Notes: a model not told the origin generated them from the letters alone. A stretch of 64,000 nucleotides of DNA from Sesamum alatum (GCA_034509735.1 JACGWO010000004.1:11885395-11949394), one strand, 5' to 3'; shown: positions 1 to 9,409, counted from the stretch's first letter. Program-made: numbers and translations.

Positions 1-180
1 TAGCAAGTATGGCATATATTATGATTGGATTTGATGGAAAATTAGATTTGTACCATCAAAGTGTGGCCGTCTGTGGGAACTGGAAACTTTTCTCTTGAGG
101 ATGAGAAATCTTTCTGAAAACCTGACAAACCCCTTACTATTCCTCTTCATTCATTCATCGTATCCACTACTAGCACTACT

Positions 181-234
181 CTTCTTCTTCTTCTTCTTCT
201 TCTTCTTCTTCTTCTTCTTCTTCTTCTTCTTCTT
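181..234. repeat. (CTT)18 microsatellite
   Basis: There are eighteen uninterrupted CTT units. CTT/GAA runs are common in plant 5' UTRs and proximal promoters, and the purity of this one suggests it is length-variable. Confidence 0.97.
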
Positions 235-1168
235 TACTTTACAAGAAAAATATACATAGAGAGAGACATCACACCCACTCCATTTCCACCGTAGACAACT
301 GCACTCCTACTCCATTCTCCCTCTGCAACTGAACCTCCGGCTAAACCTCCCCCGACAACTTGAGGTTCCTCATGTTCAATCGCTCAGGCCGTCGCCCTGA
401 TCATTCCCCGTCCTGGGTTCCTCAAAACTCGGTGGAAATGAGAAGAAGGATGGAGGAGAATCGGTGCTGCAAACAAAGAGTCTTACTGCAGCTCCACCAC
501 GCCGCCGCCGCCTCTGCGGCCATCCTATCACCGGAAACATTTTTTCGGCACGTCCTCGACCACGGGCATCGCCCACTGGACAATCAACCGCCGATCTACC
601 TGGATCTGCCGTGCGTTGCTCGATCGGTCACCAGACGCGCGACCATTCGCCGCCTGAAGTCGCGGTCGTTTTCACCCATCTCCCCTCTTCAATTCCGGCG
701 TCATTCCGACGACCCACTTGCCGCCACCACCATCAAATTGCTTGTCTCATCAAGGTGCTCACTTTTTGTCCTTGTGGCTCCCGTTTTTTGCCACCGTTTT
801 CATCAGATCGTCGGCCTAGACCATCGTCGTTCGACTCCTTGCGTTTTGCCTTTCTGATCATTTCTCTCTCTCTCATTGATTAGCCTATTTTTCTGTTCGT
901 TTCTCGGTCGGGGTGGAAGATGGGTCTCGATTTGGGGCCGGATGGAGGAAGTTACACCTTCAGGGTCGTCTTTCACTTGTTGCTCAATGCTGGTTCTCCT
1001 CAAGATCTTATGGCTTGCAGAATAGATCTTATAGCTTCGAATGAAAGGGGAGTCTCAAAAACTATTTTGATTTCCAGTTGGAAGGATCAGCTCTTCCTGA
1101 TTTTATTTAGCACTCCCTATTTTTATTTTGTATCATAATGTTCATTTTTCGCTTGAAAAACTGAACAG

Positions 1169-1399
1169 GTGGTAATGGAGAGACTTACTGAGTTGAAAGA
1201 ATTGATTGAAGGAGAAGGTTACTCGCTGCAAAGCTACAAGAAGCAGAAGTCCGAGTTCCCAATGAAGATGATAGAGCTACACTCACGGTCTCATCATATT
1301 TTGGAGATTTTTAATAGAGGAGGACGTAGTTCCATGTTGGTTCTTTATCTGTTTTTATCCGCACAAGGATTTATGTTGCGCAGTTCGTTGGTTATTTGA
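1169..1399 (+). other. Possible exon, unknown product
   Basis: The open stretch follows an AACAG acceptor-like site (AG at 1167-1168). Its first 45-50 residues are Lys/Glu-rich and helical in character (MERLTELKELIEGEGYSLQS near the start) and look like real coding sequence. The later residues are hydrophobic and probably lie in an intron; a GT follows the GGAC near 1334. I do not recognise the family. It lies 110 bp upstream of the glutaredoxin exon but does not resemble any part of a glutaredoxin, so it may be an unrelated exon or part of a chimera. Confidence 0.25.
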
Positions 1400-1507
1400 T
1401 TTTGGATAATTTTGTTTACGACATAGCCAATATTTACTCACAACTAATATAAGAAAATTGTTTTTCAGAAATCATCATTTGCACTAACATGTTTCATTTC
1501 GCTACAG

Positions 1508-1638
1508 CCACTGGCCGACATTCCCTCAAATATTTATCAATGGGGAGTTTTGTTGGAGGATCCGATATCATTCTTAGCATGCATCTGACTGGTGAATTGA
1601 AGGAAAAACTGAAGGAGACTTCAGAAAAACAGAGATAA
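1508..1638 (+). pseudogene. Last exon of a monothiol glutaredoxin, frameshifted
   Basis: The sequence follows a pyrimidine-rich tract ending in CTACAG, a good splice acceptor. It reads HWPTFPQIFINGEF (codons 1509-1550) and then, one base out of frame, FVGGSDIILSMHLTGELKEK, running to TAA at 1636-1638. WPTFPQ-F-x-GEF-GGSDI is the C-terminal half of CGFS-type glutaredoxins: the cis-Pro TFPQ segment and the glutathione-binding GGSD. The HWPTFPQIF and GGSDIIL wording is closest to plant mitochondrial GRXS15. Such proteins bind a glutathione-coordinated 2Fe-2S cluster and pass it to Fe-S acceptor proteins. A single extra T in the run 1548-1551 breaks the frame between GEF and VGG. The upstream CGFS exon is not visible. 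It is either a truncated pseudogene or a gene with a homopolymer sequencing error whose other exons lie elsewhere. Confidence 0.72.
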
Positions 1639-2024
1639 GCAGATTGAGGAATGATGCATGGTGCAGACCAAGTTATTCATCGGATAACTCCGTCTAATTG
1701 AAGAATTGTCTTTTGTGGATGAACTGTAATGTTTTATTGTAGTATCTTGTGGTGCTTTTTGCCCAATTTTTGTTACGGCTAGATAAATGGTAGACGAAAT
1801 AGCATAGTAATCTTGGTATATATGTACGTTGGTGGATGGTAGAATGAGTTATAAGACTCGTATGATTGTATAGATGACATTGGTCAGGATAGGAGCATCC
1901 ATCTAACGAAAAAGCACGTAACAAAAAAATTATTACTTTTAGTTTGAGGGGAGATCGAATGGGGATTTCTCGGCCCTCCCCCTCCTGTGTGCGGTTTCTG
2001 GATCTCTATTTTTCTACGATTAAA
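1639..2024 (+). other. Post-stop region up to the first LTR, no gene seen
   Basis: This AT-rich stretch resembles a plant 3' UTR following the glutaredoxin stop. No coding frame, RNA gene or transposon homology was recognised. It ends in TTAAA at 2020-2024, directly before the TG of the first LTR. Confidence 0.4.
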
Positions 2025-2733
2025 TGTTAGAATAGATGACCAGAAAGTCAATAGGTTGGTGTTTTGTAACCTATTTGACAACTTGATGTAATCTAATATT
2101 ATGTGATGAATAAAATGAGTGTTCGTCACCAATGGTACATACTTTGTTGCGCTCATTTTTTCAATATGTTAAAACGGTGTTTTACTTATATTGCAACAAA
2201 GCCCACATACCACGGTTAACAACTCATGCAGTTGGTCCACGCATTAGATGGTGGTTTATGAAACCAACTGATTGAGAGTTGGATCTGAAACGTTCCAAGT
2301 GGAGGACCTCGAGACAGGGCCTCGAGAGTCTTATGGAGACTTGCATCAAGAGTCGTGTTCATTGGATGAGTGTCGTGTTTCATCGACGACAGGCGTGGGA
2401 CACCTACACGATCTTGATGCGTTGGTCGACTGGGATCGAGCCGACTGGACTGACTTGCGGGATCATCATATGGAAGCCTTGGAGGCTTGGTCGGTATGAT
2501 TGGATTTTCCCGGTTCCTGTAGTACGGGAGTAGTTCTTAGACTTGAGGAACCATAGCAGTCACGTGCACAGGACGGCTGTATCTTGGATCTGGCGAGAGG
2601 TGATCATTCTATAAGATGATCATTATAAGCCTTGTTCAGTGCAGTCAGAATATGTAGCGAGGACGGTGGATTCCAAGAAGAGGATCCGTCCCTTGTCAGT
2701 ATGTGACAGAGGTATCTCCTATGCACTCGGAGA
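2025..2733 (+). mobile_element. Family A LTR, 5' third only
   Basis: It begins TGTTAGAATAGATGACCAGAA and can be followed against the A1 LTR from its first base to the segment ending CACTCGGAGA. There it is cut by an antisense D LTR. It marks the left border of the transposon cluster. The flank TTAAA would be half of a target-site duplication, but the partner end is not in the window. Confidence 0.9.
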
Positions 2734-2808
2734 TGAAAGAATCGGGTACAGCCCGGGAACGCAACGGAAGCGTAAAAAACGTTAATTTAAAGCATAAATT
2801 TAAACGGG

Positions 2809-2831
2809 TTCAAAGGGGTGTTCCCTTTGAA
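2809..2831 (-). other. U5 stem-loop of the D LTR
   Basis: The arms are nine bases (TTCAAAGGG / CCCTTTGAA in element sense) with the loop AACAC, just after CGAACGCCCGG in element orientation and 75 bp before the LTR end. The same loop with different stems occurs in families A, B and C. Confidence 0.7.
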
Positions 2832-3632
2832 GTTCCCGGGCGTTCGGTGTTTGTCAAAGCATAAAATAAAGAGGAGAAGAATGCTAGACATATGGCTAAA
2901 GGAAGTAAACAAAGATACATGAAACATAAAGAAAACCAACCTTATGTTCGTTTGCACGTAGAACCGGTTTGATTCTAGCGTTGTTCCCTTTCCGTTTCTC
3001 CTTCCGTTCACTTGAGGATCCAAATTAGAATCCCTCTAATTTGTCCACACCACACTATGGAATGTATATCTCTAATCTATTGCTAGATAGAAGTAGAGAA
3101 AAGAAGAAGAAAAAACAATCCAAAACAACACTATTGATTAGTGCTTTTTGGAATGTTTTAGTTCAAACCTTTCCAAAAGGTATGAACACAAAAAGGAGAA
3201 ATTTTCAGAGGTTTTTGGAGAGTTTCTTGATGGAAATTTCGTGCAAGACCTAGCATGCAAGTTATGTGAATGGTTTTGTGTAAGTAGAGTTGTTGAATTC
3301 AAAATTCAACTTCTCTTGTCAACTTCCAAAGTAACCTACATACACACACCATTATCTACATAACCATGCACCATTATAGCAAATAAAACCACCCACAAAA
3401 TCATACAAAGGCTGGTCACATGTGCCTCACATGTGGAAGATTTTAATTCTTCCTTCATTTGCTATATATTGAATTTTTCCATGGACTAGGACTACTAGTC
3501 TTAGACTTTTATTTAATCTAATTAAATTAAGTCCAAACAAAGTCCATTGGGCATTAATTAATCCAATTAATTCAATCTAATTGATGCCCATAAGTTTATT
3601 TAATCCAATTAAATAAACATAAGTCCGAACTC

Positions 3633-3856
3633 TAATTAATTGATCCAATCAATTAATTAATCGAAACCCGATAAATTAATCCAATTAATTTAAAGGTTCT
3701 AAGTCCAAAAATTAACTAATTCAATTAATTAATTCTTGGACCATCCATCAAATGGATTTCCCAATAAATGATCCAATCATTTATTTTTCTCCTTGAATTA
3801 ATTTAATCCAATTAAATTAATTCGCTTCTTCTAGAATTAATTCCAAATTAATTCTA
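3633..3856. repeat. Array of short perfect inverted repeats with CCA spacer (D LTR)
   Basis: Four perfect inverted repeats have different arm sequences and each a three-base CCA centre. They are 3633-3644/3648-3659 (12 bp), 3763-3772/3776-3785 (10 bp), 3795-3807/3811-3823 (13 bp) and 3832-3842/3846-3856 (11 bp). In element orientation the centre is TGG, as in the family A array. Confidence 0.85.
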
Positions 3857-3874
3857 CCAATTCCATAGTGATTT

Positions 3875-4042
3875 GTGTGTGACTCTTTAGGTTCACCCTC
3901 AGCTAGACTTGGGCTTGTGTCCAACACAATTGGTTAAATCCAATTTAATTAACTATTTTCCAATTAACCATTAATCGGAAAAACGCCCGTCACCATGGGT
4001 GGCCGTCTAGCAACGGTCCATGGCACTAGAGACTAGGTGAAT
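3875..4042 (-). other. Cross-family conserved LTR block (D copy)
   Basis: This is the antisense copy of the segment that runs from TTCACCTAGTCTCTAGTGCC to AAGAGTCACACAC and is nearly unchanged in families A, B and C. Here the family-specific insert between the CCATGGT..ACGG and CAAGTCTAGCTGA parts is longer and contains several AT-rich inverted repeats. Confidence 0.8.
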
Positions 4043-4953
4043 GTTGGCGTGAACATTTAGGCTCTCGATTACCATACGAGTACGGTCCTTCCATCATCCG
4101 TCTCCCGGTCTAAGTCTAGGGCATGGAATTTGGCGTCGGTTCCCATCCTGGACTAGACAACTATGCTCAATAACTCGAGACGCGTTTGCTCTATTGATCG
4201 ACGTAGGAAACCATTCCCTACTCGACCAATCGCTGTGGCCACAGACTTAAAGAGCTTAAACCGTCTCAGAGCGCATAGGAGACTCGACTGTTATATACTG
4301 ACAGGTGACGGATCCTATCTTGGAATCCACCGTCCTCAATACATATTCCGACTGCACTGGATGAGGCTTATGATGAACGTATCCCAGATACGGGCATCTC
4401 TTGCCAGACCCTAGATACAACCTTCCTATGCATGTGACTGCCATGATTCCTCAAGTCCGAGGACTAATCTCGTACTATCGGAGCCGAGAATTCCAGTCAT
4501 ACCGACTAAGCCTCCAAGGCTTCCATATGACGATTCCCGCGAGTCAGTTCAGTCAGCTAACACCCACGTCAACTAACCCACTAATATTGCATAGACGTCC
4601 AACGTCTGTCGCCGATGAAACACGGCACTCATCCAATGAATGCAATCCTTAGTGCAAGTCTCTGTAGGACCCTCGATGCCCTGTCTCGAGGTCCTCGACT
4701 TGGAACATTCCAGACCAACCCTCAGAAGTTGGTTTCATAGCTGCCATCCAATGCGCAGCCCAACTACATGGGTTATACAATTGGTCTATGGGCATTTGTT
4801 GTGACGTTAAAACATCGTTTAACGTAATCAGTAAGCACAACAAACACATAGTGCCACGGATGAATACTTACTATATTCATCAAGTCAATAAAGATTGCTA
4901 AATAGTACCCAAAACCGCCAATCCAATTGGCTTTCTGGTCACCTATTCTAACA

Positions 4954-5565
4954 TACCGTCGGCGCCGACTTGTGGGTCGTTGCCTCGTATTGGACCAGCA
5001 TGTTGATCAACTCATGAATAGACTTCTCAAGTCCGTTCATGTTATAGTTTACAACAAACGGGTCATAGGATGGAGGAAGCGACTGGAGGATCACGTCAAT
5101 GTACGTGTCATTGTTAAGCCCAGCTTTAAGGTCCTCGAGTTTCCCCACTAGGGAGAGCATCTTGACCCCATGACTCTGTACAGACGCTCCTTCAGCAAGC
5201 TTGGTGCCAAAGAATGCTTTTGTGGCGGCATATCTAATATGCCTATCCGGAACCGCATAAACCTCGTTCATGCGGAGCATTATGGCGGAGACGTTGTCCA
5301 GCCTCTCATACTGCTTCTGGATGTCGTTAGACATTGAAGCCAGTATGATACTGCGTACTTGCCGGTTGTCCTCATGCCATTTCTCGAACGTCAAACGTTC
5401 TTCAGGCGTGGACCCCTCCGGTAAGTTGCTCGGTGGCGGCTCGTCCAAGACGTAGCCTTGGTTCTCGAAACCGAGGACAATCCTCAGGTTTCTCAGCCAG
5501 TCCGAGTAGTTCGTTCCGTTGAATTTGTTAGTCTCAAGAATCATGGTTAACGGGTTCTTAGACAT
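4954..5565 (-). pseudogene. gag: Copia Gag, N-terminal 204 residues, 3' truncated
   Basis: The start codon at 5563-5565 gives MSKNPLTMILETNKFNGTNY, the family A Gag start. The frame is open to residue about 204 and differs from A1 Gag by only a few substitutions (K to Q in DNRKV, E to G in SLVEKL, A to T in SAPAV). It contains the helical capsid-like core but lacks the basic linker and the CCHC zinc knuckle. Gag forms the cytoplasmic virus-like particle that packages element RNA. Near-identity to A1 shows recent common origin, so the truncation is recent. Confidence 0.88.
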
Positions 5566-6734
5566 ATCTACATTAATGAAAAATGTAAAGCAGAAATTAG
5601 CAGATGATGGTAATATTATTGTTCAAGTTGAAGACTTGGTCTTTTAGTCTTTAACCCTCCCACTATTTATACGAAAGTCCGCCACTCTCAAGCGGAGTTT
5701 CGGGAAACCATTTCCTAGTGGGCTTGGGATCCACAAGCGTAATCTCCATGCCCCGCTTTTACGATTCACATGAAGAAGACCTCGTGGGAGATATCCAATA
5801 TCATTCTCATCCAATGAGATTCCCAAGATATTTTTGCCTCACCTATTCGCATGGTTCCGAGGACTCCAAGCGAACCATGTTACTCAGTGTTAGGCCCGAC
5901 CCACCAACCAAATCATGCCTCAAGCTGTCGCCCCCCACGACTCGTGAGACAGGGAAACAGCGAGCGCAGTCTTTTTGTTCACAACAACAGTGCAGCTTTC
6001 CCCTAGTCCAAGTGTGCCACGACTCGTGAGACCACACTTGGGTAGTGGTAGCTTCCTCACCACATTGCTGTGGATGGAAGGCTCGGACAGACCAAAATAC
6101 CATTTTGATCCAAGTCCGTTCTGGGCCTAATATTTAATTTGGTCCAACCAAATGAGAGTTTGTGTATGACCGAGACCTCATCACATTATTGTGTTTTAGC
6201 ATGCATAAATATCCAATATTTAAAGCGATAAATAAATACGCCGCATGCAGAAAACATAGCATACCCCTGTTAGGATGATCACAAGCCCAACCTATGCGAC
6301 CCACTGAGCCCGCAGTGAGTCTATGGTCTGTCTAGGGTGGTCCTAAAATTATTACAATAGTAATATACCCATTGTCATTCCAATGGGCCTTGTAGTGCAC
6401 TTGTTGCACGCCTTGATGCTCCTCCTTGGGGTCTCCGACTCCAATTGCTTGTTAAAATTGAAACCTCACCAATCCTATCTACTCTCATTACAACTGAAAG
6501 TAATACATCGGTAATAAAGAAAACAAGCCTTAACATCATGAGGCTGAAAATACGGGAGATGATAGTCCAAGAACAAGAGGCACGCAGGCCCCACCCAACA
6601 GAAAATAAATAAACATTCATTCATCCATACACAAGGTCTAGGGCTTTGTGATCATCCCATGTTGATTCCATCAACTCACATAACATAATTATTCCAAATA
6701 ATCATGCAATAAAACCAATGGATATTCCAAATAG
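4954..6734 (-). mobile_element. Inverted family A leader plus gag fragment
   Basis: On the minus strand this is family A leader followed by the first 204 codons of gag, equivalent to about 9665-11445 of A1 but inverted. It includes the leader TATAAATA motif (antisense near 5664-5671). It has no LTR of its own: gag runs directly into the D LTR at 4953/4954. The leader end joins the A1 5' LTR through a shared AATA at 6731-6734. Confidence 0.9.
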
Positions 6735-7657
6735 GTGACCAGAAAGCCAATAGGTTTGGCGATTTGTAACCTATCTGACAACTTGATGTGAATGTAATAT
6801 TATTATGTGATGAATAAGATGAGTGTTCGTCACCAATGGTACCTTCTTTGTTGCGCTCATCTTACATTTGTTAAAATGGTGTTTAACTTATATCGCAACA
6901 AAGCCCACAGACCATGGATAACAACTCGTGCAGTTGGGCCACGCATTGGATGGTGGTCATGAAACCAACTGATTAAGAGTTGGGTCTGAAACGTTCCAAG
7001 TCGAGGACCTCGAGACAGGGCATCGAGAGTCCTACTGAGACTTGCATCAAGAGTCGTGTTCATTGGATGAGTGCCGTGTTTCATCGGCGACAGGCGTGGG
7101 ACGCCTACACGGTCTTGATGGGGTTGGTCGACTGGGGTCGAGCCGACTGGACTGACTCGCGGGGATCATCATATGGAAGCCTTGGAGGCTTGGTCGGTAT
7201 GATTGGATTCCCCGGTTCCGATAGTACGGGAGTAATCCTCAGACTTGAGGAATCATGGCAGTCACGTGCACAGGACGGCTGTATCTTGGATCTGGCGAGA
7301 GGTGATCATTCTGTAAGATGATCATTATAAGCCTTGTCCAGTGCAGTCGGAATGTGTAGCGAGGACGGTGGATTCCAAGAAAGAGGATCCATCCCCTGTC
7401 AGTATGTGACAGAGGTATCTCCTATGCACTCGGAGACACGTTCATGCTGTTTGAAGCTGTGGCCACAGTGGTTGGTCGAACAGGGAATGGTTTCCTGTGT
7501 CGACGCAATGAAGCATACGTGGTCTCGAGTATTAAGCATAGATGCCTAGTCAAGGATGGGAACCGACGCCCAATTCCATACCCTAGACTAAGGCCGGGAG
7601 ACGGGGAGACGGAAGGATCGTACCCGTACGGAATCGGCGCCTAAATGTTCACGCCAA

Positions 7658-7770
7658 TTCACCTAGTCTCTAGTGCCATGGACCGTTGCTAGACGGCCAC
7701 CCATGGTAACGGGCCCTTGTGGGACACGGGCCCAAGTCTAGCTGAGGGTGAACCTAAAGGGTCACACACA
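7658..7770 (+). other. Cross-family conserved LTR block (A copy)
   Basis: The block starts TTCACCTAGTCTCTAGTGCC, continues through CCATGGACCGTTGCTAGACG, and ends AACCTAAAGGGTCACACAC. It recurs almost unchanged in B (31208-31333), C (53113-53225) and D (3875-4042), although surrounding LTR sequence differs. TTCACC at the start can pair with GGTGAA near the end. Between these lies an A-specific hairpin at 7711-7733 (GGGCCC arms, one mismatch, GGG loop). Confidence 0.85.
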
Positions 7771-7822
7771 AATCACCGAGGAGGTTGAGAGATCAACTTG
7801 GAGTCAATCTCGAAGGATAAAA

Positions 7823-8284
7823 TAAGTAATTGGATTACTTAAGGGAAAGTCCATTGGATGGACGGGCCGATATTGTATCGGGCTTTCATTTAATCGGTAA
7901 ATTGGTTTTTCGATTAAATATGGAAAGTTGAGATGTTGAGACGTTGGATCTTTTAATTGGATTAAAAGATCAACGGGTATAATTTAAATGGACATTAAAT
8001 TGGATTTAATATTGGGATCGTCGTAATTGGATTACGATAAAACCCGGTCCGTTAAATTATACCCGAGAGGAGAAATAATTCCTAATTTGGAATAGGAAGA
8101 AGTTGGACTTCTTCCCTTAATTAAATATGGCCGACATGCTCCCTTGGAGGAAGCAAAATCAGCCATGTTTCATGCTAGGTGGTATGTTGACTTGTCTCTT
8201 TTGGAAAGAGACAAATCAACTCCAATCAAGCTCTTCCCTTATGGTATGATTTGATCATACCATAAATTTTGGTAGGCTTGATTG
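7823..8284 (+). repeat. Array of perfect short inverted repeats with TGG spacer (A LTR)
   Basis: The pairs are 7823-7830/7834-7841, 7849-7854/7858-7863, 7947-7957/7961-7971, 7994-8000/8004-8010, 8021-8027/8031-8037, 8095-8103/8107-8115 and 8192-8201/8205-8214, all centred on TGG. A further pair, 8239-8250/8254-8265, is centred on TTG and enclosed by a 9-bp outer stem 8223-8231/8276-8284. Arms are 6-12 bp and their sequences are unrelated to one another. The array lies in U3, upstream of the TATA box. Confidence 0.9.
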
Positions 8285-8366
8285 AAGAATTGATGGTGAT
8301 TGATTGGAATGAATCTAGACATCCTTGAATGAACCTAGACACATTCCAATAATCACATTAATTATG

Positions 8367-8375
8367 TATATATAT
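8367..8375 (+). promoter_or_regulatory. LTR TATA box (A1)
   Basis: TATATATAT lies about 590 bp before the LTR end, followed by ACAACACCTAGC. Its position matches clearer TATA boxes in B (TATAAATA) and C (TATATAAA), so transcription probably starts about 30 bp downstream, which defines R. Confidence 0.6.
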
Positions 8376-8841
8376 TAGAATATACAACACCTAGCATAAG
8401 TGATTCATTATTCATCTTTTTCTAGAAAAAAAGAGAAGACAAAAATCCTCTCCTCTCTCTCAATTTTCGTGCTCCCTCCCTCTCTTACACTTGTGTTCTT
8501 CACTTGATTTTGAATCAAGAAGAAGAACAAAGTAAGTTTAAGAGAACACTAATTCATAGTGTTCTTCTCTTAAACCGATTCCTTCCTAAACCCGTTCTTT
8601 TCTAGCAAGAAGAACGTGTGTTTCTTCCGGTGTGGTGTGGATCACCTTTGGAGAATCCATACGTTTGGATTTCGTGAGCATTCCGGAGAAGGAACAACGC
8701 TAGTAGCCGGGAGCATACGCTAAACAATCAAAGGTAATGGTTTATTACGCTTTGATTGATTCCATTTATATATCTATGCCCTATGTGTTTAAATATATGT
8801 TTTAATATTTACACATCCTACATCGAACGCCCGGTTGAGCA

Positions 8842-8862
8842 CCCAAGGGTACACCCCTTGGG
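8842..8862 (+). other. U5 stem-loop (A)
   Basis: The stem is CCCAAGGG / CCCTTGGG with the loop TACAC, eleven bases after CGAACGCCCGG and 92 bp before the LTR end. It is repeated in every A LTR. Families B, C and D keep the loop and position but change both arms together. Confidence 0.8.
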
Positions 8863-8956
8863 ATTCGCGTATTTTGAATTTTATTTAAATTTACGCACTT
8901 ATCTCGCCTTTCTCGCTTCCGCTCGCGCTCCCGTGCGGATCCGCTTGTCCTTCAAG

Positions 8957-8968
8957 TGGTATCAGAGC
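8957..8968 (+). other. Primer-binding site, A1
   Basis: TGGTATCAGAGC is complementary to the 3' end of plant initiator-Met tRNA. It lies two bases after the LTR and primes minus-strand cDNA synthesis. Confidence 0.95.
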
Positions 8969-9216
8969 CCGGTTCGATGTAAGGGGCATAGATCTATGTG
9001 TTTGGCATGATCTACTTGCTTTTAAACGGCTTTATTGGCATGTTAGATTACATAAATATATGAATAATATGATGATTCAATTGTTTGGATTTAATGGACT
9101 TTGGCATGCTTAATTTTGTTAGATTGGATCTAAAATTGCATGCTTATTTTCAGAATAATATTAATTTTATTGTGCTGAAACAGTTTTGAAAAACAAAAAA
9201 AAAAAAAAAAAATTTG

Positions 9217-9409
9217 GTCGGGCCGGCAGTGGCCGCGCGCAGGCGGGCGCGCAGGGGCGCGCGCGCGCGCTGTGCGCAGCCGGCCGCTGCTGGCCGAGGG
9301 CCAGCGCGCGGCACAGTGCGCGCGCGCAGGGCGCGCAGGCTTGCTGCCTGCGCGCGCGCGCGCGCTGCCCTGTGCGCGCGGGCGGCCGGCCAGCACAACG
9401 GCTGGGCCG
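9217..9409 (+). other. CpG/GC-alternating island in the A1 leader
   Basis: About 190 bp is almost entirely G and C with long alternating GCGCGC runs, inside an AT-rich leader. Open frames on both strands here (Ala/Arg-rich) are a composition artefact. Counterparts lie at 16917-17110 (A1'), 32734-32874 (A2, decayed), 44990-45204 (A4, antisense) and 54428-54962 (C, much longer). Confidence 0.9.

Larger units (their letters stand above)
1..1507. other. Non-transposon flank, transcript-like, unrecognised
   Basis: None of the LTR or pol sequences found elsewhere in the window occur here. Positions 120-360 are pyrimidine-rich with a CTT run and look like a plant promoter or 5' UTR. Positions 360-900 contain overlapping open frames rich in Arg, Pro and Ser with no recognisable domain; I treat them as chance frames. 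Positions 900-1140 are likewise unrecognised. The stretch lies directly upstream of a recognisable glutaredoxin exon and may be the upstream part of the same broken locus, but no glutaredoxin N-terminus or CGFS active-site exon was found. Confidence 0.4.
2734..4953 (-). mobile_element. Family D LTR, full length, antisense
   Basis: Read on the minus strand it starts TGTTAGAATAGGTGACC (at 4953) and ends ATTCTTTCA (at 2734), giving 2,220 bp with TG...CA ends. It shares the first several hundred bases and a conserved central block with families A-C but has its own AT-rich middle and U5. It is flanked by an A LTR piece on the left and A gag on the right. The 5-bp flanks (GGAGA and TACCG) do not match, so it is not a simple solo-LTR insertion; one side was probably rearranged. 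Confidence 0.88.
6731..8954 (+). repeat. A1 5' LTR (first of three)
   Basis: The LTR ends CCTTCA at 8954, two bases before the primer-binding site. The first six bases are missing at the junction with the inverted fragment. In order it contains the part shared by all families, the conserved block, the inverted-repeat array, a TATA box, the U5 stem-loop, and a GCGGATCCGC palindrome just before the end. It is nearly identical to the middle LTR. Confidence 0.95.

Noticed and set aside
360..883. Two overlapping frames of 165 and 139 codons near the left edge
   Set aside because: Low-complexity Arg/Pro/Ser composition with no recognisable domain, and each contradicts the other; more likely 5' UTR or intergenic.
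2729..4958. Target-site duplication around the D LTR
   Set aside because: The flanks GGAGA and TACCG do not match in either orientation.
7040..7110. Possible hammerhead ribozyme (retrozyme) around the CGATGAAACACGG antisense segment
   Set aside because: No complete CUGANGA...GAAA core with three helices and a cleavage site could be assembled on either strand.
6980..7644. Frames of 70-113 codons in the LTRs, repeated in most copies (for example 14745-15366, 22449-23070, 55722-56406)
   Set aside because: They recur because the LTR recurs. They overlap the cross-family conserved nucleotide block, lie upstream of the TATA box, and frame integrity is not kept in B, C or D.
7823..8284. CRISPR-like or satellite array
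   Set aside because: The units are palindromes with different arms, not direct repeats with spacers, and the host is a plant.
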